Part shown: positions 1 to 12,100 of the stretch, piece after piece | Layout of the letters: each line of letters opens with the position of its first letter | Numbering within the stretch: position 1 is the stretch's first letter | Source of the DNA: Lachnospiraceae bacterium | Lineage (GTDB): Bacteria; Bacillota; Clostridia; Lachnospirales; Lachnospiraceae | Reading direction: 5' to 3' | Assembly (NCBI GenBank): GCA_029071325.1 | Contig: JAIEAP010000010.1 | Coordinates: 62,001 to 126,000 of the forward strand | Length of the DNA: 64,000 bases | The notes under the pieces: model-generated | The model's database searches: none | The model's input: only the letters and a program-made list of their open reading frames with translations | What the model was told of the DNA's origin: nothing | Translations under genes and position numbers: made by a program

Positions 1-47
1 GCCGTTCTTGCATATACTTTATGGAATACTTGTGTTGAGGTTGCTGA

Positions 48-1310
48 ATGAAACACCTGCATTACACACAAAACGAATCATACAAAGGGCAGCTACAGGT
101 AAACGTTGCCACGGAACTGGGATTCTTCCCTGTGGAAGACGCCAAAATCACCCTTTCTTACTCCGGCGATCCCACGAATACACTGGAGGAACTGACGACT
201 GATAATTCAGGACAGACCGAAACTGTGGATCTGGCGGCTCCACCTTTGGAATATAGTATGGAGCCCTCGGAGGGACAGCCCTACTCCCAGTATACCATCC
301 ATGTGGAAGCGCCTGGATACCGCCCGGTGAACGTATTTGGAATTGCTGTGCTTCCGGACACCACTGCGGTACAAAATATCCGCCTTTCCTCTGCAGAGAC
401 CGCCGGAACAGAACCCCAGAATATTGTCATCACTGCCAATACACTGTTCGGAGATTTCCCACCGAAAATACCTGAGGCAGAGATCAAGCCTGTCAATGAG
501 ACCGGGGAGATTGTCTTAAGCCGGGTCGTCATCCCGGAATTTGTGGTAGTTCATGACGGTCCGCCCAGCGACTCCAGAGCAAATGATTATTATGTACGTT
601 ACCGGGATTACATCAAAAACGTTGCCTCCTGCGAAATCTATGCCACCTGGCCTGACGCATCGCTACGCGCCAACATTCTGGCCATTATGTCCTTCACATT
701 AAACCGCGTGTATACCGAGTGGTACCGGAACAAAGGCTACAACTTTACTATTACCTCTTCCACTGCTTACGACCACAAATTTGTATACGGCAGAAATATT
801 TATTCCAATATCTCCCAGATTGTTGACGAGATATTTAACAACTATCTGTCCCGCCCCAATGTAAGTCAGCCCATCCTGACCCAGTATTGTGACGGACAGC
901 AGGTAACCTGCCCTAACTGGATGACGCAGTGGGGCTCTAAATATCTGGCCGACCAGGGTTACTCCGCCATCGAAATACTGCGCTACTATTACGGAAGCAG
1001 CATGTATATCAACTCAGCGGATGAGATCAGCGGCATCCCTGCATCCTGGCCCGGCACCAACCTCACGGTAGGATCCCAGGGCGATAAGGTCCGCCAGATG
1101 CAGGAACAGCTCAACCGTATTGCCCAGAATTACCCCGCCATCCCAAAGATTACGGCAGACGGTATTTTCGGTCCCGCCACGCGGGACGCCGTCATGAAGT
1201 TCCAGTCTATTTTCGGGCTGACGCCGGACGGAATCGTAGGATTTAAGACATGGTATAAGATTTCGGAAATCTATGTAGCAGTATCCCGGATTGCAGAATT
1301 ATATCAGTAA
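48..1310 (+). CDS. Peptidoglycan-binding domain protein (C-terminal PG_binding_1-like repeat)
   Basis: C-terminal 'LTVGSQGDKVRQMQEQLNRIAQNYPAIPKITADGIFGPATRDAVMKFQSIFGLTPDGIVGFKTWYKI' is typical of PG_binding_1; N-terminus looks like a carboxypeptidase-regulatory-like beta domain. Confidence 0.85.
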   Translation: MKHLHYTQNESYKGQLQVNVATELGFFPVEDAKITLSYSGDPTNTLEELTTDNSGQTETVDLAAPPLEYSMEPSEGQPYSQYTIHVEAPGYRPVNVFGIAVLPDTTAVQNIRLSSAETAGTEPQNIVITANTLFGDFPPKIPEAEIKPVNETGEIVLSRVVIPEFVVVHDGPPSDSRANDYYVRYRDYIKNVASCEIYATWPDASLRANILAIMSFTLNRVYTEWYRNKGYNFTITSSTAYDHKFVYGRNIYSNISQIVDEIFNNYLSRPNVSQPILTQYCDGQQVTCPNWMTQWGSKYLADQGYSAIEILRYYYGSSMYINSADEISGIPASWPGTNLTVGSQGDKVRQMQEQLNRIAQNYPAIPKITADGIFGPATRDAVMKFQSIFGLTPDGIVGFKTWYKISEIYVAVSRIAELYQ

Positions 1311-1390
1311 CTGTGAAACTCTGATAAAAAAATGGATGATTCCATAGAATTTCAGACCCAGTCGTGGTATACTGAGAGCAGAACTTTTGA

Positions 1391-1912
1391 TTGGAGGGAA
1401 AACATATGCATACTTTTCAACCATACCCAGCAGACCTGATTGAGTTTGATCCCTTTACCAAGATCGGCAATGAATGGATGCTGATTACTGCCGGCGATGA
1501 GGAGAACGCCAACGCTATGACCGCCAGTTGGGGCGGCGTCGGAGTCCTGTGGGGCAAGAATGTAGTATTCATCTTTGTGCGGGACACTCGCTATACCAAA
1601 GAATTTATCGACAAAGGAAACACATTTTCACTCACCTTCTTTGATGCCTCTTACAAAAACGCCCTCAAATACATGGGCGTAGTATCCGGTAGAGACGAGG
1701 ATAAGATCGGAAATGCCAAAATGCATGTCAATTCCTACAAAGATACGCCTTTCATTGACGAGGGCAATCTGGTATTTATCTGCAAAAAGATGTCCGCCAC
1801 AAAAATCACACCGGATCAATTCATTGACCCGTCCATCGAGGGGGCGCACTACAAAGACGGTAATATGCACACCATGTATGTGGGAGAAATTCTGGAAATA
1901 CTGGCGCGCTAG
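1391..1912 (+). CDS. Flavin reductase-like / FMN-binding split-barrel protein
   Basis: 'NAMTASWGGVGVLWGKNVVFIFVRDTRYTKEFIDKGNTFSLTFF' resembles flavin reductase domain; RBS 'ggaggg' upstream. The true start may be the internal MHTFQPYP Met. Confidence 0.8.
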   Translation: MEGKHMHTFQPYPADLIEFDPFTKIGNEWMLITAGDEENANAMTASWGGVGVLWGKNVVFIFVRDTRYTKEFIDKGNTFSLTFFDASYKNALKYMGVVSGRDEDKIGNAKMHVNSYKDTPFIDEGNLVFICKKMSATKITPDQFIDPSIEGAHYKDGNMHTMYVGEILEILAR

Positions 1913-1917
1913 AACTA

Positions 1918-1980
1918 GAAATCCCACCCGAAGGCTAGCTATGGTTTCACACCATACAGCCTGCGGATGGGATTATTTTT
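1918..1980. terminator. Bidirectional hairpin between convergent genes
   Basis: aatcccacccg...aggct...agcct...cggatgggatt followed by attattttt, located between the convergent stops at 1912 and 1983. Confidence 0.6.
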
Positions 1981-1982
1981 CT

Positions 1983-2924
1983 CTACACCGTAACGTCTAC
2001 ACTCCCTCCCATGTCACCTGAAGCAACCACATCTGCTGCTTCCATGGGCGTCTCCATGCCGGACAGCTCCAGCGATACGCCTCCTCCTGCACTTCCCATA
2101 CCAGAGGACATTGCGCCCGGTGTACTGCCGGACATACTCCCGGACATACCTTTTGAGATACCGCTCGACAAGTTCTGTTTTTCCCGCTCCAGCCTCTGAA
2201 ACACTGCTTTGAGATACTGCATATCTGCCTTCATAATATCTCGTAGTTCATCCGATCTGTGCTTCTTCTTAAGACGGTCCAGACCTTCCTCGTCCAGTTT
2301 GCCTGCAGCTCCTACCAGCTCCTCTGACCAATCATCCAATGCCATCTCTTCATCCCATTCGCGCATAGCTTCGTCTATGAGCCTCTGATACTCCTCCATG
2401 AGCTCACGCATTTCCTGCTCGCGCTGTCGAAGCTCCTGCTCATTCTGCCAAAGCTCCTGTTCCGGATCCTCCGTCCACTGCTCCTGCGTGTCCTCTGTCT
2501 GAAGCTTCTCTTCATCAAGCTGCTCCGCCAGAACTCCCTGACGCTCTGCCAGTTCCTCCTGCAGCAAATTCTTCATGCGCTTTTTGGCAATGCGCTCTAT
2601 CTTCTTCGCATGGATGATCGCCTCCTTCAATTCCTCGTCGTCATACTCGCCGCTCCGCAGCTGCCTGCTTAACTGCGCCACCTTCGTGCGCGCCTTAGTC
2701 ACCACACGCCTCGCACTGACAGAGGTCTTGGCCCGAAGCAGCATAGACGAAACACTCTTGAAATCATACTGCAAACGCTTCAGCTTCTTCTCCGCCTCCG
2801 TAACCTTCCGGGGTTGCGTGCGCGTAACTCTGGCCACCACGCTCCCATCTATTGGGTTCTTGATTTCATAATGCGTCTTGCCGGAACGGTCCATCCCCAT
2901 CCCGCTTCCTATTCCTATTCCCAT
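1983..2924 (-). CDS. Coiled-coil hypothetical protein with Gly/Ser/Met-rich tail
   Basis: Long ORF rich in E/Q/K heptads, tail 'GISKGMSGSMSGSTPGAMSSGMGSAGGG'. Confidence 0.7.
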   Translation of the reverse strand: MGIGIGSGMGMDRSGKTHYEIKNPIDGSVVARVTRTQPRKVTEAEKKLKRLQYDFKSVSSMLLRAKTSVSARRVVTKARTKVAQLSRQLRSGEYDDEELKEAIIHAKKIERIAKKRMKNLLQEELAERQGVLAEQLDEEKLQTEDTQEQWTEDPEQELWQNEQELRQREQEMRELMEEYQRLIDEAMREWDEEMALDDWSEELVGAAGKLDEEGLDRLKKKHRSDELRDIMKADMQYLKAVFQRLEREKQNLSSGISKGMSGSMSGSTPGAMSSGMGSAGGGVSLELSGMETPMEAADVVASGDMGGSVDVTV

Positions 2925-3067
2925 GCTATCATCCTCCCTGATATCAGCATTCCATCATGTTATCTTCGCAGCGCCGGCAATTCCTTTTACCAGACGGCGC
3001 GCAATGCACACCTGCTGCAAATCATTCTATATTTATTATATCGGCAAAAGTATACAAAAACGTAACT

Positions 3068-3155
3068 GTTCAGCCCGCACCACTCATAAAATGGACAACC
3101 GGATTCTTTGTGTGCAAGCACCCACGGATCCTTGTTGTCCATTTCATGGCTGAAC
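3068..3155 (-). terminator. Long hairpin downstream of giant surface protein gene
   Basis: gttcagcc/ggctgaac (8 bp) enclosing aaatggacaa/ttgtccattt and ggat/atcc; on the minus strand it is followed by acgtttttgt. Confidence 0.5.
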
Positions 3156-3161
3156 TAATAT

Positions 3162-6100
3162 TTACATATCTGTCTTAATCTTTCCAATGGTAAATATGTA
3201 GTAATCTACCAATGTTGCAGAATCGTCACTGCTCGGCACTCCGGCATCCGCCTCATAGGGAAGCACCGTCACTTCTACCTTATAGTTAGAGAGATCTACA
3301 TCTGCAATGTCCCCAGTATCCACCAGAAGCTTCATATCCCAGCCTACGGTATCGGAAAGTCCATCGATACCCTCCTCGATTTCACTTGCCGTGAATTTCT
3401 TCACTACCTGGTATACCGAATCACCTGCAAAGGTCTTCCGTACCATTTCTGAGTAGCCGTCTGCGCTCTGGGAATCTTCTATCAGAAGCTTCAATTCCTC
3501 TCCCAAATGCAGTCCCGATGGATTGTTGCCTCCCCTGGAGTCCTTCACGGTTACATACTGATAACCGTCTGCGCTCTTCACCTTCTTCTTCAGGCGGTAC
3601 GTTACCAAATAGTAACGATCCGCACATAGCTCTCTATCCTCGCTGTTCACGATAGCATTGTTGAAGTCCAGCTTCGTGTCAAACGGAATCTCATACCGGG
3701 TCTGCGCCTGCTGGTATGTATTAATGCCCAGATCCAAAAGATCTTCTACCTCCAGGGCAACCGCCATTTCCTTATCACCAACACCAGCCACCATTCTCTC
3801 GTAAGAATCCAGAGCCTTATCGCCTCTTGGGTAATCGGGGTCTGCGGTACGGCACAGTTCCATTCGGATAGAGAAGTTCTTGCCCACATAATCATCGACA
3901 TTTGCCAGAGAGAAATCCAGCGTAATGTGGAAATAGTTGTTCACCTCGTCGGAAAGGGCTACTTTCTCGTCAATGTTATCCGTCAACAGGCTGATTGGGA
4001 ACCGGATTCCCCAGTCCTTATAAGAGTAAATGACATTCTGATCCACCGCCACCTGAGGATTTCCACCCTTCAGTATAATATTGGTTCCTTGCGGCAGATT
4101 CACATAATCACCGCGCTCATCCAGAAGATAAATTGCCACATCCAGGTACTTATTGTTATTCTCACTGTCGATAAATTTGTGCGTAGGCTCATTCTTCTCA
4201 TCCCAGTAAGTTCGACTGGCTGCTATCTGAATCTGTCCGTCAATTTCAACGGTATGTCGGTCGTCATCCGTACTGATATAACCTGTAACGTAGGTTCCGC
4301 CCGGCACGCCCTTTATGACACCCTCTTCACCCAGAGTGATACTCAGACCACGTATCCACATGATCTGCACTTCATTGTTCTCCGTGCGGTCTAATACATC
4401 CATGCATTCCCTGGATGTATCGGTTATCGATGCAGATATCTTAAAGACGTCCTGCGTCATCTCATCCACATTCAAGGGATCCACATAGATATAGAACTGC
4501 TCCAGTCCTGCATCCTCCAATGTAACGTCGCCCTTCGTATACGATCCGGCATCCGGAAGAGTTCCTAGCTTCTTCAGCTGATATGGATTGCCTGCCGCAT
4601 CCTTAAACGCGGTGAAGTCCAGCTCCCAGGTATCATTTGCTTCCTCTGTATAATAAAACGCCTCTCCCGTCCTCGCATCCACCAGGGTCAGTCTCATGCC
4701 CTTAGGTATCCTCGACTGTCCCCATATGTAATTACCAGATGCATCGGTTCCGGTTGCCTGCTCAAATACCAGCTTCTTCGCTACCGTATAATTCTGATAT
4801 GCCGCCTTCTTTCTCACATCACTGTATGCCATTTCGACAAAAAGCGTATAGATACTATCATGAGCAACGATTACCTCCTCGGTATAGCTGACCGAAGGAT
4901 CATGGGCACGAGCATCAGAATACTGCTCGCCCTCCATAACGGACATGCTGTTAAAGAACGTAATACGCTCTACTACGAACACAGGAATATACACCGTCTC
5001 GTACCGTGCCATGCCATCCGCACAGGTCCATCCGTACCGGAACTTCACCAGTGAAATCGAGTAGCTGCCATCCGTCTCATCTATCTCATCAAACACATGC
5101 TCTCTGTATTTAATGGTATTATTCGTCACGTTAAGACTTGGTGTACCAGTTTCCGACACGATAGTGCCGTCAGCCTTTAGCTTAGCCCTGACTGCCGATA
5201 CTGTCAAAAGTCCTGTCATCTTGGCATCTGAGGGCTCATCGGAAATACCACCCACATTGGTGAGTATCCCAGCAATGCTGTAAAGAAGATCCTGCACGTT
5301 GCCGCCATCGGCATAGATCACAGGTATGTTCTTCGTGGTCACCTTCATTGCGCTGATATCATAGTAATTCTGCAGCTTCTGATTCAGCTTATAGGTATTT
5401 AAGAACGTTGCTCCCAGATTCGTTCCCTTATTATATTTCGTTATGACAGAGTCCAGAGAAGCAAAGAGATATTCGTTCTCATTATTTGCTCCTGTGATCA
5501 ACGTACTGTCCAGATAATCTGCGGCATTGTCAGACCAGACGTCCGTCGTATCCGGTTCGAAATACACAATATGACAATTCTTACGGTACTCATAGGGATA
5601 CTCGTAGCCGTAAGGCGTAGTGCTGGCTGCCGTGGGCTTCACCGCATCATTTCCCACATCTATCACCGGTCTGGAACCGGCAAATCCCACATCGTAGGTA
5701 AGCTCCGGACGAAGGACATACAACTGCTTGTTGGTGCTGGTAGAAGTACCTAAAAAGTTGCCGATACGCAGAGAATATGTCCCTACATTGGTAGCGCTCA
5801 GCGCTGCAAGATCACTCCAATGGACGGCTGTAGATGATGCAGTTCCTCCTAACAGCTTCACATCCTTGGGAGTCATCCCCACCGTCATAAGTGCCACCGG
5901 CGAATTCAGGGCCGGAGCATAACCAATGCTGTTGTTGCTGAGCTTCGGATTGTAGAAGCAGACACGGGCAGTGTATGAAGCACCACCTGTTGCATCATTG
6001 AGATCTCCGTACAGTCCGCCTGCCCGGATCGCAACGTTATTTGTATTGGCGTTATTTGCCACAATGATACAATCCTTCACATTAGTATGATCATATAGTA

Positions 6101-9100
6101 CAGCCGACGTGTTATTAGATCCGTATACCCGCCGCTCTCCGGCAATACCGCCTGCCATAGCTGCATTTGTATCCGTACGGTATGCTCCTATCTTGGTCTT
6201 TTGAATCTGAACGTCTGCAGTGCTGCTTTCCGTTCCTCTGGCGGCATTGGTGCCATACAGTCCTCCCGCGGAACGCAAACCGTAAATACGCATAGCCGCG
6301 CTATCCTGGGATATCGTGCCGCCTGCATCTTTGCTGCAGCCGATGAGGATATCACCGGACAGATTCAGAGTTTGCACCGTATAGCTTGAGTCTATGATAT
6401 ATCCCACCAGACCGCCGCTCATGCTGCCCTCAATACTGCTGCCGCTGCCCACGGTAATGTCTTCCATAGCCACCGAGGAGCGATATACCCGGAATGCCCC
6501 TACGATACCGCCTGCCGCCGCATAATCTGAATAATTCTGTCCCGGACTCTGAATCCTGCTGTTTTCCACTGCGATACGCCCCAGAGACCACGTTGTAGAT
6601 CCACTGGTGGATCCAAGGCTGTTTGCCCCGATCACGCCGCCTGCCGAATACGTCTGGCTGATGACATCCACATTTTGGATCCGGTTTGTCTTACCGGCAT
6701 CTGCAGTAATCGTCACATTCTTCTGATTGCATGCCCCAATCATACCTCCAGCGTAATAGTTGTAACTGCCCACATGAGAATCTGCTACGCTTATATTCCG
6801 AAGTGTTCCGCTGGCAGAAGTATCCCCACTTGAGGGTGCAGTAAGGGCTCCCACGAGTCCGCCTGCCGGGAACCTCTGTACCGTACTCTGTAAAGGCACT
6901 GTCTTATTGTAGCCAATCCAGGAATTTGTCACAGTAATATCTGCGAATTGGTGCGCATATCCCCACATACCGCCCGCAACTCCGCCGACGCCATAGAAAT
7001 CACTACTGGATCCCGCCGGACTAACGATAGCGGTCAGACCGTCCACCGTAACATCTGAAATACTGGTAGGCAAAGTATAGGTCTGGTTATTCCAATTCTT
7101 CAAGCCGCCCACCAAGCCGCCGGCAGAATACTCTGACGATCCTGAACTCCTGGTCTGTACCGAAACATCGGACACCGTGGCATTGGCAATACTGAAGCTG
7201 CCGTAAGACTTACCCCAGGATCCCGGACTGGTCAAAGCCGTATTGTGACACCATCCAACAGATCCCACAAAGCCGCCGGCAATGGCGTTGTCAGCCGACC
7301 ACACCGTGCTGCTCTGTATGCTGCAGCCAGTAAAGGCAACCGTTCCAAAGCAGGTATTATTATCACCTGAATAGCCCTCAAACTCTCCCACCAATCCGCC
7401 AATACGGTGCTTTCCGGTAATATATACATTCTGCATCCCGCAGTTACGAAATGTCACTTGCTGCTCATCCAGATAGGACTGCGACATACTACTATAGCTT
7501 GAGTAGCCAACATATTTGACCTGCCCTACCAGTCCGCCTGCCACATTATTAATATGCACCGTAGGCTTATAGACCGCCAGTGTCGCCTCTGCCGTATCAT
7601 TCGCCGCTCCGGTCTTCTTACGAACCTCACCGGTAGCCGCATCATAGACAGAGTCCGCCTCACCCACAGCGGTGATATCCGCAAAAGTCCAGACTCCTTT
7701 CACATAGCCTGCCAGCAGACCGCCCGCTGATGCGCCCGACGAAGTATTGACCGTATACTCATTGTGGACAGAGCAGTTCTCAAGACGCATATTCTGAATC
7801 GTAAATCCCGCAGGTCGCCCTGTGGTCAGATTATTGAACATTCCCACTGTGGTAATATTATCCCAGTCACGATCCATGGCAAAGGTCACCGTAGCTCCTC
7901 TGCCGTTAAAATTCGCCCGGAACATACTATAGGGACAGTCCACATAAGATGTACCCAAATAGTCATACAGCGCGCCAAATCCTCTAAAACTCCTGCCGTA
8001 AGAAGTCAGATCGTAGGTTCCTCCTGCAGTCAGTTCATAATTTGTCACGGCATTCCCAATGGATACGCCGCCATATACCGTAGCATGACCGTTAGACCAG
8101 TTCAGTACACTGAGCCTCTTATTGCCTGAGGTTACCTGCGTCGCCCCGTATCCTCCGGACACAGCCGAAAAGTCCATGTACCGGTAATAAAAGTACGGAT
8201 AATGTCCGTTACAGTCATCGCTTCCCGTGGCAAGGGTAAAGTCAGCGCCAGAATTACTGCCCAAATTGGAATAGGCAGCCTTACGGCAGATCGCCGTATG
8301 ATCGTATCCGTTATAATGGGGAGCAACACCGGTAGCATCTGCTACAGACGCCGTTCCACTGTCATAAATAGAAAATGCTCCTGCATTCAATGCCAGCGCA
8401 GCAACCTCCAGCTGCTCACTGTCATGTATGGTGAGGGTAAATCCGCCTGCTGTAGTCCCTGTGACCTTGATTTTTCCATTGTTGTCACCGGATCCATTAC
8501 CCTGATTCAGATGATCCTCGTTGACCAGGGGGAAGGAATAGGACAGAGGTATCCCCGTATCCGCACTTTCCAGTCCGAAATCCCCCGCCTCTAAGGTTGA
8601 CTTACCCGGCGCAAAGTCTGCATTCGTATTTTCATAGAGGACAGCGCCGTCCTGTACCCAGCCGATCATCCGGCATTTATTCTTATAGGTATTTAGATTG
8701 TTATGCCACGTTGTCCCGTTCAGAGTCGTGCCATTGATGACTACACTGTAATCTGCAAGATCATCTGCCGATACGTTGCGGACCAGAACTGTGCCCCGGC
8801 ACACCTCGCCCACATATCCTCCGGTTTTGGTGTTAGTGCCAATATGCAGCGTCATCTCTACCGCCACATGGTCAATGATATTGTCTCCACCCAAAGACAC
8901 TGCTGCCACACCGCCGCCTGTAGAGGTGACGTTAATCTCGCCGGTCTGGTCGGGATGTGCATGCTCCATATCCCGAATGATCAGATCCTTCACTACCGCC
9001 CCCTGCATATACTGGATTAGTCCATAATATGCCTGGCTGCGTCCCGTCCTGGTGTTGGGCAGCGTCACCGTCGGTCTGCTGCCGTCTGTTTTGCGGCCCA

Positions 9101-12100
9101 CGATCACACCCGCGAATGGACAACTCGTAGTTCCAAGTCCCGCAAAGTCATTATTGATAACCACGTCATTCAGATCTGTAACCGCAGCCAGATCCACATC
9201 ATCCGTGATCAGATAATATGCCTGACGCAGCTCATCTCTGGTGGGGAAATTCACCTCCCCATATTTTATTGCAGTATGCGGTGTATTGGTACACCTTCCT
9301 CCCAGACCGTTTCCTCCTGCGATCCGGTTGACCTGCCATCTGAGATCCAGGGTTCCCGTATCAGCGTCGCCTTCCATCTCGACTTTAAAAAGAGCGTCAT
9401 AAGCGCTGGACCCCGTCAGATAACAATACAGGGACAGAAGCTGCCTTGGGCTGTCAATGATATAGGGATCTTCATAAGTTCCGCATCCCCTGTCCAGATT
9501 GCCATTTCTGGGATTTACGAAAATCTGCTTTACCGTATACACATAGGGAATATACTTACCATTCTGCGCATTACTGATGATATCCTCAAGATGTGTATCC
9601 CTGGGCTCATCGGAATAATTCACACCCAGCTTCAGTTCATCCCCATAGGTCACGTTGCCATTGGTGTCATCCGCCTTGGAGAAAAGATATAATCCAAAGG
9701 AACGGTTGATATCAATATTATCCACATAGTCGTAGTAATAGATAAAGGATGCATACTTAAATACCTTATTCGGCTCATCCTCTACCTTCATATTCTTAAA
9801 ATATACCCGAACATTATCTGCACCGGAATTACCTACCTGTGCGATCAGGGCTGACGCCGCCAGACCTGAATTCGTGTCATACTTGGCCGTAGTAGAGATC
9901 CCGTTCATATAAAGCTTTGTGCCGTTGGTCACATAGCCCACCAGGAGTCCCTGACTCCTCTCATCCTTATAATTAGACAGACGGATGCCGTCACAGGTAA
10001 TATCCTTGATCGTAACCGTTGAAACAGTCGTAGCGCCATTCACATTGATCCAGCTTGTTCTTCCCGCAATCAGCGCACCGGAATAATCGCCGATGGATGC
10101 TGCCGTTCCCTGAAGCGTCAGCTTCTCTACGGTAAGACCACTGGAATCGCAGAACAGCGCGGCATGCATTCGGTAATGCTGCCGGACAGTGTTGCTGGGC
10201 TGCTTATTCGAGGATGTCTCACGATTCTCAATATCCTCGCCGTAAAGCACCAGAACAGCGCTTCCGTCTCCCTTATATGTCCCTCCGGTCACCTGTGTGG
10301 GGTAATAACTGTAACCGTTCATGTCCAGTCTTCCAGACAGATTCCAATTCGTTAGATTCCCATAATCCGTATTATTAAAATACGGAAGCAGGAAACGTTT
10401 CAGACTGGAACTGGTTGCTCGGGCAAGGGATGCAAGCATCAGCTTTTCCGGACTGTTAATTACAGCCGCATTCCCGCTTACCCCCACATGATTGCTACTG
10501 TATGCATAACCGTAATCATCCGTAAACAGATTGTAGTGATATCTGGTATATCGATTATTGGTGCCGCTCATCACCTGGTTTCGGTAACTCCGATAGCCAG
10601 ACGCAGTCATATCCTTAAATTCCGGCATCAGAATATTCACGATTCCCGCACTGTTCATGCAATTCCCACTCAGAGGAGTGCCGCTATAGTTAATGCCATA
10701 TCCAGAGATATCGCTCCTGATCTCCATATTGATGCCGGCAATCTCATCAAAATCACTGCCGTATCCGGACGCACTGCTACTGCCCAGTGTATAATCTGCA
10801 GCCTTCAGCGTGATGAACGCTTTGCGGGCGTCTGCTACCAGAAATGCACTGAAAGTCTGTGTGCTCCTTGCAGTCATGGTCAGACTGTCAAGCGCCGCCT
10901 TATCCTGTATGTTCAGCCGTCCCCCCAGAGTGGTGACAAGACCGCCCACACGTCCATAGCTTTGAATGGAAGAGCCGGTCACTCGGATCGCCGCATTCTT
11001 CTGATTACGCGTCAGATCCACCTCCACATTCCGCCAGGAATATCCCAAGAGTCCGCCCATGGCACGCACATAACTGGTATTGCTGTTGATGGCGGAGGCA
11101 TCTATCGCCGCTTTATCCACGGTGAGGTCCGTCAGGCGCAGCATAGCGTACGTCTTGTCTGTAATAGTGCCTCCCACAGATTCGTTAGAAGTCTGATTAG
11201 TTTCATAATCATGGCCAATATCCGCAAAAAGCCCTGCCATACGCGCATGGGAATTATACGAGTAATTATAAGTAAAACGCGCCGCCGCGCTTATCCTGCT
11301 TCCTATCGTCACATTCTGTACGGTAATATCTGGAGCCGACACCTCCGTCTGTCCTGTCACAATACGTCCGATGGCTCCTCCCACCATCTGCTGTATATGG
11401 ACATTGGTTATCTCAGGAGCGATGGTAGTATCCGTAATGCTTAAGGTTCCCCCTGCCATGGTATGCTGCCCGGTCAGACCTCCGTAATAATATGTAACAC
11501 TGGATGAAACATAAGCACTTGTGTGCATAACAACAGCGGTGGACACGTCATCCACCGTGAGATCTCCCTCACTATAAGCTGCAAAGCCCCCGGCATTCTT
11601 CAGGTAATAGAGCTTTCCTTCCAACGAAAGATTCCGAAGTGTTGCATTCTGCACCCTGGGGAAAAGCCCTCCGTAATACTGCTTAGAGACTGTATACAGG
11701 CGAATAGACGGAGCCTTTCCGTCTGCCTTCGTCACGCCCGCAAAGCTCCCTGTAAAAATATAATCCAAACTGTCATTACGGCTTAAGGAGAAGATTCCCG
11801 TCCGTTCAAAGTCAAGATCTCCCGTCACCTCATAATCTGCTGCCAACAGTGTATCCGCCGTAGCCCCAGCCACGAAACAGCCCGTTCCAAAACGCAACGG
11901 ATGACCTGTTGCTGCCGCGTCAAAGGTATTTAACGCCAACGCCAGACGCAGTGCGTCTGCATCACCCGCAATTCGGTATTTTCCTCCGGTAACAGTCAAA
12001 GCGCCGCTTACTTCACTGCCGTATGGCGCATCAAAACGGATCACCGGACCTGCCGCATCCCGCACATTGCGGTACACTCCGCCATAGCTTCCCACATCAT

